A DNA stretch of 64,000 nucleotides from Brumimicrobium sp. (GTDB taxonomy: Bacteria > Bacteroidota > Bacteroidia > Flavobacteriales_D > Crocinitomicaceae), in the NCBI GenBank assembly GCA_023957385.1, contig JAMLGZ010000001.1, positions 62,001-126,000 of the forward strand. Reading direction: 5' to 3'. The position numbers and the translations under genes were made by a program. Each line of letters opens with the position of its first letter. The first letter of the stretch is position 1. Below the pieces are notes generated by a model. The model saw only the letters and a list, made by a program, of their open reading frames with translations, had not been told where the DNA came from and did no database searches. Positions 1 to 8,774 of the stretch are shown here, in pieces.

Positions 1-127
1 CTATGGGAAGAAAATAAATTCCTCATTCCTGCCAGCATGGAGGAAACCTCGTCATTCCAACACACTCCTATGGGAAGAAAATAAATTCCTCATTCATGCC
101 AGCATGGAGGAAACCTCGTCATTCCAA
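1..127. repeat. Two direct copies of a 60-bp palindromic-type repeat
   Basis: Positions 1-60 and 68-127 are the same 60-bp sequence with a single mismatch, separated by 7 bp (period 67). Each copy contains TTCCTC and GGAGGAA arms around GCCAGCAT, so it can form an imperfect hairpin, and ends with CGTCATTCCAA. The left copy starts at the window edge, so more copies may lie outside. The block resembles REP-like intergenic palindromes and sits 180 bp upstream of a GIY-YIG nuclease gene. Positions 128-309 hold nothing else I can recognise apart from AT-rich leader. Confidence 0.85.
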
Positions 128-309
128 CAACCTACAAAGTAGTAGGATACCCACTCAAAAACCACAACTTAAAATATCACATAAAATGTAGAAACCAGAT
201 TCCTCACTCTGTTACTAATAATATTTACATTGAGAAAATCTATAAAAAAACACTTTGAATTTCTCAAAAAACAACTTATATTCACTAAACCAACCTAAAT
301 TATTTTTAT

Positions 310-606
310 ATGAAAACCACTAAAAAACCTTTTGTTTATTTATTAACAAATAAAAGCAACACTGTTATTTATACAGGTGTAACAAGTAATCTTCCCAAAC
401 GTATTAGTCAACATAAAAATAAGATATACGAAGGATTTACCTCAAAATATAACGCAGACAAGCTTGTGTATTATGAAAGGTTCACTTTAATAACTGAAGC
501 AATAAAAAGAGAAAAACAAATCAAAGGTTATCGAAGGGAAAAGAAAGTGAACTTAATCATAGAAAAGAATCCTACTTGGGATGAGTTACCAATTCCTACT
601 GATTAA
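310..606 (+). CDS. Small GIY-YIG nuclease-domain protein
   Basis: A 98-residue single-domain protein of the UvrC/YhbQ-like GIY-YIG superfamily. The two signature strands appear as VYLL (residues 9-12) and YTGVT (about 21-25). They are followed by the arginine helix PKRISQHK, the acidic YYERF segment carrying the probable metal-binding Glu, and the conserved REKQIKG..R..K tail. Family members are putative DNA endonucleases. The cellular role of these stand-alone copies is not established. The gene is flanked upstream by the 60-bp repeat pair and downstream, 20 bp after its stop, by a related GGCATGGAG palindrome. No partner gene is visible, so it may be a solitary mobile or repeat-associated nuclease. 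Confidence 0.85.
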   Translation: MKTTKKPFVYLLTNKSNTVIYTGVTSNLPKRISQHKNKIYEGFTSKYNADKLVYYERFTLITEAIKREKQIKGYRREKKVNLIIEKNPTWDELPIPTD

Positions 607-842
607 AAATCCTCTCATTTTTATATACTGGCATGGAGAGAATTCTCCACAAATCATCATCAATAAAGCACTCTTTAAAGAGAAATTTTCAGTTTACCAT
701 TTTTCTTCTAAAGAAATAGTTGTATGTCTGGATGAATATTCAGTTATTCTAAAATTTAGTATAACTGCTTCTGATGGAAAAGAATACCAAACAAATCACT
801 TTGTGCAATTCATGGTAAAAACTCTTATCCTCCAATTATCTC
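607..842. other. Intergenic stretch with a palindrome; no convincing gene
   Basis: Positions 627-649 contain GGCATGGAGAGAATTCTCCA, which includes an almost perfect palindrome (GGAGA/TCTCC) and shares GCATGGAG with the repeats at 1-127. A 140-codon open frame from 581 runs through the stretch but overlaps both flanking genes and has no recognisable family. Its middle part could be a decayed coding remnant. Nothing else is supported here. Confidence 0.5.
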
Positions 843-873
843 TTGCCTACTTTCATCATTCGTATTATCTTTG
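843..873 (+). promoter_or_regulatory. Probable leuS promoter
   Basis: TATCTTTG at 866-873 matches the Bacteroidota -7 consensus TANNTTTG exactly. A TTG at 843-845 lies 20 bp upstream in the -33 position. The ATG chosen for leuS is 21 nt downstream of the -7 element. Confidence 0.6.
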
Positions 874-894
874 CGTTTTAATTTTAATTCACGC

Positions 895-3855
895 ATGGAA
901 TACGACTTTAGAGCAATTGAACAAAAGTGGAGAAGGTTTTGGCAAGAACATAAAACCTATGCTTCTGAAATGGATACGTCTAAACCAAAATATTATGGTT
1001 TAACCATGTTTCCTTATCCTTCAGGAGCAGGTCTGCATGTGGGACACCCACTTGGATACATTGCCTCTGATGTTTATGCGCGTTATAAAAAATTAAAAGG
1101 ATACAATGTGTTACATCCAATGGGATATGATTCCTTCGGTTTGCCAGCTGAACAATATGCGATACAAACCGGACAACACCCTGCTGTAACAACAGACCAA
1201 AACTTAAAACGATACAGAGAGCAACTAGATTTACTCGGTTTTTCTTTCGACTGGGAGCGAGAAGTACGTACTTCAGATCCGCAATACTACAAGTGGACAC
1301 AGTGGATTTTTAAAGAATTATTCGCTTCTTACTACTGTAATAAAACCAAAAAAGCACAGCCCATTGAGCAGCTGATTGCTTTATTTGAAAAGGAAGGAAA
1401 TGAAAATATAGATGCTGCCAACAATTGTGAAATTACTTTTACAGCAGAAGAATGGAAGACATTTAATCCACAAGAAAAAGCCGATATTTTAATGGATTAT
1501 CGTTTAACTTATTTGGCTGATTCATGGGTAAATTGGTGTCCTGCCTTAGGAACAGTACTTGCCAACGACGAGATTGTAAATGGTGTTTCTGAACGTGGAG
1601 GTCATCCCGTAGAACAAAAATTGATGCGTCAATGGTCTATGCGTATCACAGCTTATGCAGATAGATTATTACAAGGCTTGGAAGGCTTGGATTGGACCGA
1701 TGCAGTAAAAGATATTCAACGCAATTGGATAGGAAAATCGGTAGGTGCTTCAGTACGATTTAAACTTGATGGACATTCAGAGGATATTACGGTATTTACA
1801 ACTCGCCCTGATACTATTTTTGGTGTTTCCTTTATGGTATTGGCACCAGAACATGAATTGGTGAATCAAATTACTACAGCAGCATACAAAGAAGCAGTTG
1901 AAAGTTACCAAAAGCAAGCAGGCTTAAAAACCGAACGCGATCGAATGGCAGATACCAAAACTGTTTCAGGACAATTTACGGGTGCTTACGCTATTCATCC
2001 TTTTTCAGGAGAGAAAATCCCGGTTTGGATTGGAGATTATGTATTAGCTTCTTATGGAACAGGTGCTGTTATGGCTGTTCCTTGCGGAGATCAGCGTGAC
2101 TGGAATTTTGCTACAAAGTTTGATATTCCGATTAAAAATATCTTTGATAACGTGGATGTTTCAGAAGCTGCGTATGCTGAAAAGAAAGGAAAAATTGCCA
2201 ATTCTGAGTTTTTAAATGGATTGGAAATTCCACAAGCTATGCAGGCTGCAATTCAAGCATTAGAGGAGCAAAAAATCGGAAAAGCCAAAACAAATTTTAG
2301 ATTAAGAGATGCTGTTTTCTCTCGTCAACGTTATTGGGGAGAGCCTTTCCCTGTATATTATACTAACGGAATTGCTGAGGTCATTGAAGACAACTATCTT
2401 CCTATTGAATTACCCGAAGTAGATAATTATTTACCCACTCCAGATGGCAGACCTCCTTTAGGAAATGCAAAAAATTGGTTTTGGGATTCTACTAAAAAGG
2501 AACTTACGTCAAAAGATGGTGCAGCACACCCTATGGAATTAAACACCATGCCAGGTTGGGCTGGAAGTTCTTGGTATTTCTTGCGTTATATGGATCCACA
2601 CAATACAACTGCTTTTGCTGCTAAAGACAAGGTGGATTATTGGAATCAAGTGGATTTATACATCGGTGGAGCAGAACATGCAACAGGTCACTTGTTATAT
2701 GCCCGTTTTTGGACAAAATTCTTGTTTGATAGCGGATATATCCCTTTTGAGGAACCTTTCCAAAAGATGATTAACCAAGGAATGATTCTAGGAAGAAGTA
2801 GTTTTGTATATAGAACGCACTTAGATATTTCCATTAAAGAAAGTAATGAGGAATTTGATGGTTTCTTGTTGAACTTCATAAAGAATCACCCTATTTTCAT
2901 TTCAGCAAAACAGTTGAATAATCCAAATCATCCTGGAATACAGGCAGTGATTGATAAATTAAAAGCAAAATTCATTGCTGAACATCCACATATAGAGATT
3001 ACAGGAATTAAATTATACGACCATATCGCTCCTATCCATACAGATATTTCCTTGGTAGATGGTGATAAATTAAATATAGAAGGTTTTAGAAATTGGCGTC
3101 CAGAATTTAAACACGCAGAATTTGTGTTGGAGGATAATGGCACTTATCTCTGTGGACACGAAGTAGAGAAGATGTCAAAATCAAAATACAACGTACAGAA
3201 TCCCGATGATTTAGTAGAAAAATATGGAGCAGATACTTTGCGTATGTATGAAATGTTTTTGGGTCCTTTAGAACAAGCAAAACCATGGGATACGAAGGGT
3301 ATCAATGGAGTACATAACTTCCTACGTAAACTTTGGAGATTGTTCCATGATGAAAACAACCAAGTGGCTATTTCGAACGAGGAACCAAGCAAAGAATCTT
3401 TAAGATCGCTTCATAAAACCATCCAAAAATTACAAGATGATATGGATAGATACGTATTTAATACGACTGTATCAGCCTTGATGATTTGTGTGAATGAATT
3501 AAGTGAGCAAAAATGCAATCATAAAACGATTTTAAACGATTTAGTGATACTATTAGCACCTTATGCTCCCCATATTGCTGAAGAGTTATGGGCAAAACTT
3601 GGAAATGCAGAAGGAACTGTTAGTTCTGCAAGCTATCCAGTGGCTAATACATCATTTTTAGAAGATGATAATGTAAATTACCCTATCTCTTTTAATGGTA
3701 AAATGCGTTTCAATTTAGAATTCCCGAAAACAATGAGTAAGGAAGACATTGAAAAGGAGGTTTTAGCCCATGAAAAATCACAAAAATACTTAGAAGGGAA
3801 TACGCCTAAAAAGGTAATTGTGGTACCAGGAAAGATTGTGAATATTGTGATGTAG
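895..3855 (+). CDS. leuS: Leucine--tRNA ligase
   Basis: A class I aminoacyl-tRNA synthetase that charges tRNA-Leu in the cytoplasm. The HIGH-type motif is LHVGHPLGY near the N-terminus and the KMSKS loop is EKMSKSKYN near residue 770. The editing (CP1) domain contains the TTRPDTIFG motif. Two long insertions, around residues 150-200 (N-terminal side of the editing domain) and 650-765 (before KMSKS), look like those of other Bacteroidota LeuRS proteins and account for the length of 986 residues. An upstream in-frame ATG at 871 exists but falls inside the -7 promoter element. The MEYDFRAIEQKW start at 895 matches the family, so I use it. The gene ends 8 bp before the convergent HMG-CoA reductase gene. 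Confidence 0.97.
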   Translation: MEYDFRAIEQKWRRFWQEHKTYASEMDTSKPKYYGLTMFPYPSGAGLHVGHPLGYIASDVYARYKKLKGYNVLHPMGYDSFGLPAEQYAIQTGQHPAVTTDQNLKRYREQLDLLGFSFDWEREVRTSDPQYYKWTQWIFKELFASYYCNKTKKAQPIEQLIALFEKEGNENIDAANNCEITFTAEEWKTFNPQEKADILMDYRLTYLADSWVNWCPALGTVLANDEIVNGVSERGGHPVEQKLMRQWSMRITAYADRLLQGLEGLDWTDAVKDIQRNWIGKSVGASVRFKLDGHSEDITVFTTRPDTIFGVSFMVLAPEHELVNQITTAAYKEAVESYQKQAGLKTERDRMADTKTVSGQFTGAYAIHPFSGEKIPVWIGDYVLASYGTGAVMAVPCGDQRDWNFATKFDIPIKNIFDNVDVSEAAYAEKKGKIANSEFLNGLEIPQAMQAAIQALEEQKIGKAKTNFRLRDAVFSRQRYWGEPFPVYYTNGIAEVIEDNYLPIELPEVDNYLPTPDGRPPLGNAKNWFWDSTKKELTSKDGAAHPMELNTMPGWAGSSWYFLRYMDPHNTTAFAAKDKVDYWNQVDLYIGGAEHATGHLLYARFWTKFLFDSGYIPFEEPFQKMINQGMILGRSSFVYRTHLDISIKESNEEFDGFLLNFIKNHPIFISAKQLNNPNHPGIQAVIDKLKAKFIAEHPHIEITGIKLYDHIAPIHTDISLVDGDKLNIEGFRNWRPEFKHAEFVLEDNGTYLCGHEVEKMSKSKYNVQNPDDLVEKYGADTLRMYEMFLGPLEQAKPWDTKGINGVHNFLRKLWRLFHDENNQVAISNEEPSKESLRSLHKTIQKLQDDMDRYVFNTTVSALMICVNELSEQKCNHKTILNDLVILLAPYAPHIAEELWAKLGNAEGTVSSASYPVANTSFLEDDNVNYPISFNGKMRFNLEFPKTMSKEDIEKEVLAHEKSQKYLEGNTPKKVIVVPGKIVNIVM

Positions 3856-3863
3856 TGAAAAGA

Positions 3864-5180
3864 TTATACCCACTCTTTGGTTATTTTTCTAACTTCTGCA
3901 ACAGAAACCACTTTATCTTTAAAGTATTCAACTACTTCTTTATGGTGCTCTTCTGGAACGTTTAATTGTTTCAAGATATTCAGCAAATGCATTTTCATGT
4001 GCCCTTTTTGAATACCTACAGTTACCAATGATTTCACAGCAGAGAAGTTATTTGCCAACCCAGCAGCGGCAGCAATACTCATTAGTTCTTTCACGTTGGG
4101 ATGTCCTAATAATTCTAATCCCATTTTTACAAGTGGGTGCAAATTTGTTAAACCACCAACCACACCTATAGCAAGAGGTATTTCCAAAGTAAATTTAAAA
4201 TGTGAGTCTGTAATTTCTACATGTGTCAATGATGAATAATGACCTGTATGAGAAGCGTAAGCATGCCCACATGCTTCTACTGCACGAAAATCATTTCCTG
4301 TAGCTAAAATTACGGAATCTATTCCATTAAATATACCTTTATTGTGTGTAGCTGCACGATATGGATCCAATTCAGCCACACGCATTCCCAAGCGGAATCT
4401 TCGAGCAAATTCTTTTCCCGTCATCCCTGGAACAATATCATCTAACTCATTAATACTACATTCTACCCAACATCTTACTCTACAATTGGGGGTAAAATTA
4501 GAGAGGATACACATGATTACCTCTAATCCATCCTTTTTGAATTCAGCTTGTTCACTATGCCATCTTTTAAAGGTTTTAGCAAATTGTTCCAAACATGAAT
4601 TAATAAAGTTTGCTCCCATGGATTGATCGGTTTCAAAAGTGCAGAATAATTGCATTAAACCCGGTTCTTTTGAAGTTAAATCACGTAATTCAATATCTGT
4701 AATTCCACCACCTCTTTTAACCATATTATGCGTAATCTCACCTGTTTCTGATAGTAAAAGTTGTTTTAACTCAGCAAAACGTGCCTTCAACAGTTGAACA
4801 TCATCTAACCAAAGGAAATGTACTTGTCCTACTTTCTCTGTACCTATGATTTCCGTTTTAAATCCACCACGAGAAAACCAGATTTTAGCGCTTTTAGATG
4901 CAGCTGCCACTACAGAGCTCTCTTCTATTACCATAGGAACAATATAACTTTTCCCATTGATAAGCATATTTGGGCACACACAATAAGGAAGAGGGTAATT
5001 TGTGATCGTATTCTCACTAAATTCCTCTAATGTAGTTTGCATTTTAGCATCTCTATGATGAAAACTTTGATAGATTTTTTTAGCAAATTCAGCATCAGGA
5101 TGTTGTTGCGCAACGACCTCTAGCTTTTCACTGTTACTTTTTTTTGAGAATCCCCCTATTATCTGGTGTTTCTTATCCAT
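3864..5180 (-). CDS. Hydroxymethylglutaryl-CoA reductase, class II type
   Basis: This enzyme interconverts HMG-CoA and mevalonate in the isoprenoid (mevalonate) pathway. The 438-residue length and soluble architecture without membrane segments are those of the bacterial class II reductases. Visible motifs are VIEESSVVAAASKSAK (catalytic Glu region, residues 84-99), the catalytic Lys in HNKGIFNG, NDFRAVEACGHAYAS (catalytic Asp), and the C-terminal flap His in IQKGHMKMHL. It lies 3 bp downstream of the type 2 IPP isomerase gene, so the two form an operon and the likely direction is biosynthetic, even though this class was first described as degradative. Cofactor preference (NADH or NADPH) cannot be read from sequence. 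Confidence 0.95.
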   Translation of the reverse strand: MDKKHQIIGGFSKKSNSEKLEVVAQQHPDAEFAKKIYQSFHHRDAKMQTTLEEFSENTITNYPLPYCVCPNMLINGKSYIVPMVIEESSVVAAASKSAKIWFSRGGFKTEIIGTEKVGQVHFLWLDDVQLLKARFAELKQLLLSETGEITHNMVKRGGGITDIELRDLTSKEPGLMQLFCTFETDQSMGANFINSCLEQFAKTFKRWHSEQAEFKKDGLEVIMCILSNFTPNCRVRCWVECSINELDDIVPGMTGKEFARRFRLGMRVAELDPYRAATHNKGIFNGIDSVILATGNDFRAVEACGHAYASHTGHYSSLTHVEITDSHFKFTLEIPLAIGVVGGLTNLHPLVKMGLELLGHPNVKELMSIAAAAGLANNFSAVKSLVTVGIQKGHMKMHLLNILKQLNVPEEHHKEVVEYFKDKVVSVAEVRKITKEWV

Positions 5181-5183
5181 TTC

Positions 5184-6230
5184 TTAATTTTTAATCTTTA
5201 AAAAAGCTTTAGCCAATAAAAGACCTTCTATTTGATACTGTATAAATTCATCTAGTGCTTCTTGTGAAATTTGGGCTCGCCGAAGCATTTCTGAAGCTTG
5301 TCCATATATCGTGTTTCCTTTTGATAATTGAGTACAATAATAACCATCTAAAAAGGTTTTAATTCCACCACTAGCAATAAACGTAGTGCATTTTGTCTTC
5401 TTGTCTAATTCAACAAGTAGTTTGTTACTAATCTCCACCATTTCTACTGCAGAATGCCCAACATGTACAAAAGGCATCAAGTATTCACTCTTGGTTTTAT
5501 TACGCATAAGCTCCAATAATGAAAAATTTGTTCCTCCATTGGCAGCAAATTCAATAGCTGTTAAAGGTAATTGCATCAACTCTTTCATACTCTCATAACC
5601 AAAACCTTGTCCCACCTCTTTGACAATCACAGAGAGTTTTGTTTCCTTTATAAATTGGCGTATAGTTAAAAGAGGGGACTGTTGGATAATATCACCTTCG
5701 GGCTGCATCCATTCTTGCAAAGGATTTACATGAATAAATATGCCGTCTGCACTTACCTCTTCTACTAATTTTTGAATCTTAACTATAGATTTCTCTTGAA
5801 TGGATTTCTCTATTTGAGCAATTCCAAAATTAAGGTAATAGGGAACTTTATCTCCTAATAGAGGGCGTAAATCAAAGTCCTTCACCTTTAAGGTATCTTC
5901 CAAGGCAATACGAGAAGAGCCAGCTCCCATTCCTAGCCCAAATTTACCAGCAGCAATTGCTAAACGCTTATTTACTTCATTCGTTTTAAGCGTTCCACCT
6001 GTCATGCTAGAAATCCAAATTGGAAAATTTAAGGTCTTATTTCCTAACTTCACCTTCCAAGTATCTCCCTTTTTAGGATGGGCAGATAACATAGGTTCAT
6101 AGTAAAAACGATCATCTTGTTCACTCACTTGTGATTGCAGAGCAAGTTCCATGTGACTGTCTTTTCTTGAGGCGGTTTCTTGACTCTTTATATTTTTTGC
6201 TTTTGCTTCCTTCATGTATGTAGCATCCAT
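5184..6230 (-). CDS. fni: Isopentenyl-diphosphate delta-isomerase, type 2 (FMN-dependent)
   Basis: Interconverts isopentenyl and dimethylallyl diphosphate, giving the starter for isoprenoid synthesis. It is unrelated to the type 1 enzyme. The N-terminal RKDSHMELAL segment, ISSMTGGT, GLGMGAGSSR and the C-terminal FMN/phosphate loop IASGGIKTFLDG are characteristic of the TIM-barrel type 2 family; 348 residues is normal. The annotated ATG at 6230 lies only about 13 nt from the -7 element. The second ATG (M6, codon starting at 6215) would leave a more usual leader and loses only five residues. It is transcribed together with the HMG-CoA reductase gene. A palindrome overlaps its promoter. Confidence 0.94.
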   Translation of the reverse strand: MDATYMKEAKAKNIKSQETASRKDSHMELALQSQVSEQDDRFYYEPMLSAHPKKGDTWKVKLGNKTLNFPIWISSMTGGTLKTNEVNKRLAIAAGKFGLGMGAGSSRIALEDTLKVKDFDLRPLLGDKVPYYLNFGIAQIEKSIQEKSIVKIQKLVEEVSADGIFIHVNPLQEWMQPEGDIIQQSPLLTIRQFIKETKLSVIVKEVGQGFGYESMKELMQLPLTAIEFAANGGTNFSLLELMRNKTKSEYLMPFVHVGHSAVEMVEISNKLLVELDKKTKCTTFIASGGIKTFLDGYYCTQLSKGNTIYGQASEMLRRAQISQEALDEFIQYQIEGLLLAKAFLKIKN

Positions 6231-6234
6231 AACT

Positions 6235-6273
6235 CAATATCTTCAAAGATATTGTAAATGATTTGAATACAAA
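6235..6273 (-). promoter_or_regulatory. fni operon promoter with overlapping palindrome
   Basis: On the minus strand TTTG (6273-6270) and TATCTTTG (6251-6244) are separated by 18 bp, an excellent match to the Bacteroidota -33/-7 promoter. A perfect inverted repeat, CAATATCTT (6235-6243) and AAGATATTG (6246-6254) with a 2-bp centre, covers the whole -7 element. It could be an operator or a hairpin in the very short leader. Confidence 0.65.
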
Positions 6274-6430
6274 GGTATCATTTTATCCCTGAAGAATAGA
6301 GATAAGGGTTTAAGAATTTATGAAACGATTTTTTTAACCTTTTTTAAATATAACTACTCTAATAAATAGTAAATAAAGGATGTATTAATTCTCTTTTAAT
6401 TGTAATTTTATAAACATAAAACAAGATCAC

Positions 6431-7090
6431 ATGCAAACATTAAAAATTCTGAGTACGAGCTATATTACACACGATGTTAAACGAATTGTTCTAGAAAAAC
6501 CACAAGGATTTATGTATCGCCCTGGACAAGCCGCATTATTATCTGCTAAAACACCGGGGTGGGAAGACAAAAAGAAACCTTTTACGTTCACCTCATTGAT
6601 GGATATGCCATTCGTTGAATTTACTATTAAAATCTATAAAGAACACAATGGCGTTACGAATGAATTAGATAAATTAAAAATAGGAGATGAAATCATACTT
6701 CATGGTATAAAAGAAACATTTGAGTACAAAGGTCCAGGAATTTTTATTGCAGGTGGTTCAGGAATTACACCTTTTATAGCCATCTTCAGAGCACTTTATT
6801 ATTCCAACAATATGCGTGGAGTAGCTTTGTTATACTCAAATCACACTGTACAAGATATCATTTATCATGACGAATTAACAATGATGTTAGGAGCAGCCTA
6901 TAAAAATGTATTTACACGTCAGGGAGTGATAGGTTTTAAAGAAAGACGCTTGGATAGAGACTTTTTATTGGAAACCCTCAGCAGTTTTGATCAACGCTTT
7001 TACGTATGTGGTCCAAAAGGATTTGTAGAAGATATAAGTTCTGCATTACTTAGTCTAGGTGCTCGTGATGAATCACTCATTATAGAATAA
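6431..7090 (+). CDS. FNR-type flavin reductase / oxidoreductase
   Basis: A 219-residue two-domain ferredoxin-NADP reductase-like protein. The FAD-binding barrel carries RPGQAALLS (residues 31-39) and the flavin motif KPFTFTS. The NAD(P) domain begins with GGSGITPFIAIF and ends with the nicotinamide motif CGPKGF. It has no ferredoxin or haem domain, so it must pass electrons between NAD(P)H and a separate partner that is not visible nearby. It is a single-gene unit ending at a strong hairpin terminator. No TANNTTTG element is obvious upstream. Confidence 0.85.
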   Translation: MQTLKILSTSYITHDVKRIVLEKPQGFMYRPGQAALLSAKTPGWEDKKKPFTFTSLMDMPFVEFTIKIYKEHNGVTNELDKLKIGDEIILHGIKETFEYKGPGIFIAGGSGITPFIAIFRALYYSNNMRGVALLYSNHTVQDIIYHDELTMMLGAAYKNVFTRQGVIGFKERRLDRDFLLETLSSFDQRFYVCGPKGFVEDISSALLSLGARDESLIIE

Positions 7091-7165
7091 ATGGTTTGAT
7101 TTTATTATTTTTTATAAATGAACATCGGTTAATTTTAAGCTTTTGAAAAAATAAATAACAAAAAA

Positions 7166-7189
7166 GCCGTCTTATGTGACGGCTTTTTT
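7166..7189. terminator. Bidirectional Rho-independent terminator
   Basis: GCCGTC (7166-7171), loop TTATGT, GACGGC (7178-7183), then six T on the plus strand and an A-run before the stem that serves as the T-run on the minus strand. It sits between the convergent flavin reductase and tonB-like genes and can serve both. Confidence 0.9.
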
Positions 7190-7206
7190 AATATTGTTTC
7201 AAATGC

Positions 7207-7884
7207 TTAATGCAATATAAAGTTAATTGGAATACGGCAACGGGCACGTACCTTCTCACCATTAGCTTCGGCAGGAACCCATTTAGGCATAGAACGAACA
7301 ACTCTCTGAGCTTCCTTATCTAATTCTGAAGAAACTCCTCTTAATACTTTAACCTGTTCGATACTTCCATCTTTATTTACAACGAATTCTACGAATACAC
7401 GTCCTTGATCTCCTAATTCCATTGCAATTTCAGGATATTTTACATTATCAGCCAAGAATTTCTTCATAGCCGCTGCACCACCAGGGAAAGAAGCCTCTTT
7501 ATCCGGGTAATCAATAATAGGAGCCTCAGGTGCTGGAGCAGCTTCTGGTTTAATATCGATAGTAATAGTTTCTACACGAACTTGTTCATCTTTATCTTGG
7601 TTCTTAACCGTTTCAATTTCCTCTGCTGGTTCAGGTGGAATCTCCATATCCTCAATTTCTTGAACAACTGGTTCATCCTCAGGTTCGTTTTCTTGTTCTA
7701 TTATTTCTAATTCTTCCGGAATATCATCCTTTGATTGTGCCATTCTATCACCTCCTGCCAGTAATACTTCTTCCTTATAAGAGAAGGAAAGTGTAATAAG
7801 GCTTCCAATGATGAAAAAACCAAGAAACACAAGAGGTACTCTCAAACGTTCATTGTCTGCTGTAGGATTTTTCTTAATTTCCAT
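7207..7884 (-). CDS. TonB-family energy transducer
   Basis: A 225-residue inner-membrane-anchored protein with a single transmembrane helix at residues 18-35 (VPLVFLGFFIIGSLITLSF). It continues with a long Glu/Pro-rich periplasmic linker (about 55-130) and a C-terminal TonB domain starting at FPGGAAAMKKFL. That domain includes KYPEIAMELGDQGRVFVEFVVNKDG and ends PINFIL. It would transmit proton-motive force to outer-membrane receptors. No exbB/exbD genes are adjacent. Downstream of gcvH and vanZ it matches the neighbourhood often seen around sprA in flavobacteria. Confidence 0.9.
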   Translation of the reverse strand: MEIKKNPTADNERLRVPLVFLGFFIIGSLITLSFSYKEEVLLAGGDRMAQSKDDIPEELEIIEQENEPEDEPVVQEIEDMEIPPEPAEEIETVKNQDKDEQVRVETITIDIKPEAAPAPEAPIIDYPDKEASFPGGAAAMKKFLADNVKYPEIAMELGDQGRVFVEFVVNKDGSIEQVKVLRGVSSELDKEAQRVVRSMPKWVPAEANGEKVRARCRIPINFILH

Positions 7885-7920
7885 ACTATCTTTATTTATC
7901 GTATCAAAAATATAATAAAT

Positions 7921-8298
7921 TTAGATTCTATTACAATTTCGATATATAATTTTAAATATTAACCACCCAAATATACAACCAATTCCATTAGCAATCAAAT
8001 CGAGCAGCTCAAAAAATCGGAAGGGAACATAAAATTCTTGTATAATTTCTAATATAAAACTCAACAAAAAACTACCCAAAATTCCAATTCTAAATGCTTT
8101 TCGATTTAAATTATCTGATATATTCTGCCTCTTTAATCCTATTATCCAAAACAAAGATAAAAAGGTATATAACAAAAAATGTGCAACTTTATCTACTCCT
8201 TCAAATATGGAAAAATTAGAAAAATTAGAGCCAGGAATGACACTAATAAATATCACAAAAATTGTCCAAAGAATACTCGGAAGTATGAATCGAAACAC
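7921..8298 (-). CDS. VanZ-family membrane protein
   Basis: A 125-residue protein with four hydrophobic helices and the VanZ signature residues DKVAHFLLY (about 35-43) and E..Q in FILEIIQEF. Family members are small integral membrane proteins. One is linked to teicoplanin resistance, but general function is unknown. The start is 3 bp after the gcvH stop, so translation is probably coupled to gcvH. Confidence 0.85.
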   Translation of the reverse strand: MFRFILPSILWTIFVIFISVIPGSNFSNFSIFEGVDKVAHFLLYTFLSLFWIIGLKRQNISDNLNRKAFRIGILGSFLLSFILEIIQEFYVPFRFFELLDLIANGIGCIFGWLIFKIIYRNCNRI

Positions 8299-8301
8299 GT
8301 T

Positions 8302-8679
8302 TTAGCCTATCAAAGCTTTATATCCATCTGCATCAAGTAAATTATCTAAATCAGATGCATTCCCCATTCTTACTTTAATAATCCATCCTTCTCCATATGG
8401 GTCAGAGTTAACTAAATCAGGATTAGATTCAATATTTTCATTAAATTCAATAATTTCTCCAGAAACAGGCATAAATAAATCTGATACTGTTTTAACTGCT
8501 TCAATAGATCCAAAAACTTCTTCTTGCTCTAAGGTTTCTCCAGCTGTTTCAACTTCTACAAAAACAATATCTCCTAATTCGCTTTGCGCAAAATCAGTCA
8601 CTCCAATTGTAACTGTATTTCCTTCAACCAAACACCATTCGTGGTCCTTTGTGTACTTTAAATTTCCTGGTATGTTCAT
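8302..8679 (-). CDS. gcvH: Glycine cleavage system H protein
   Basis: The lipoyl-carrying shuttle of the glycine cleavage complex, moving the aminomethyl group between the P, T and L proteins. The 125-residue length and the lipoylation site [11 protein letters not shown], with Lys63, are canonical, as is the [11 protein letters not shown] segment. The genes for P and T proteins are not in this window. TACATTTG on the minus strand (8706-8699) is a good -7 element 19 nt upstream of the ATG. It heads a gcvH-vanZ pair. Confidence 0.96.
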   Translation of the reverse strand: MNIPGNLKYTKDHEWCLVEGNTVTIGVTDFAQSELGDIVFVEVETAGETLEQEEVFGSIEAVKTVSDLFMPVSGEIIEFNENIESNPDLVNSDPYGEGWIIKVRMGNASDLDNLLDADGYKALIG

Positions 8680-8774
8680 GCTTAATAAATTTAAGTCTCA
8701 AATGTAAAATTTTTAAATGATTTTATCTTGCTTTTCCTAAATATTTTCCAATGATTAAAATAATTCTAACTAAA

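Noticed and set aside
1..127. Possible CRISPR array
   Set aside because: Only two copies of a 60-bp unit with a 7-bp gap; no spacers of uniform length and no cas genes.
581..1003. 140-codon open frame between the GIY-YIG and leuS genes
   Set aside because: Overlaps both flanking genes in other frames, contains the leuS promoter, and matches no family.
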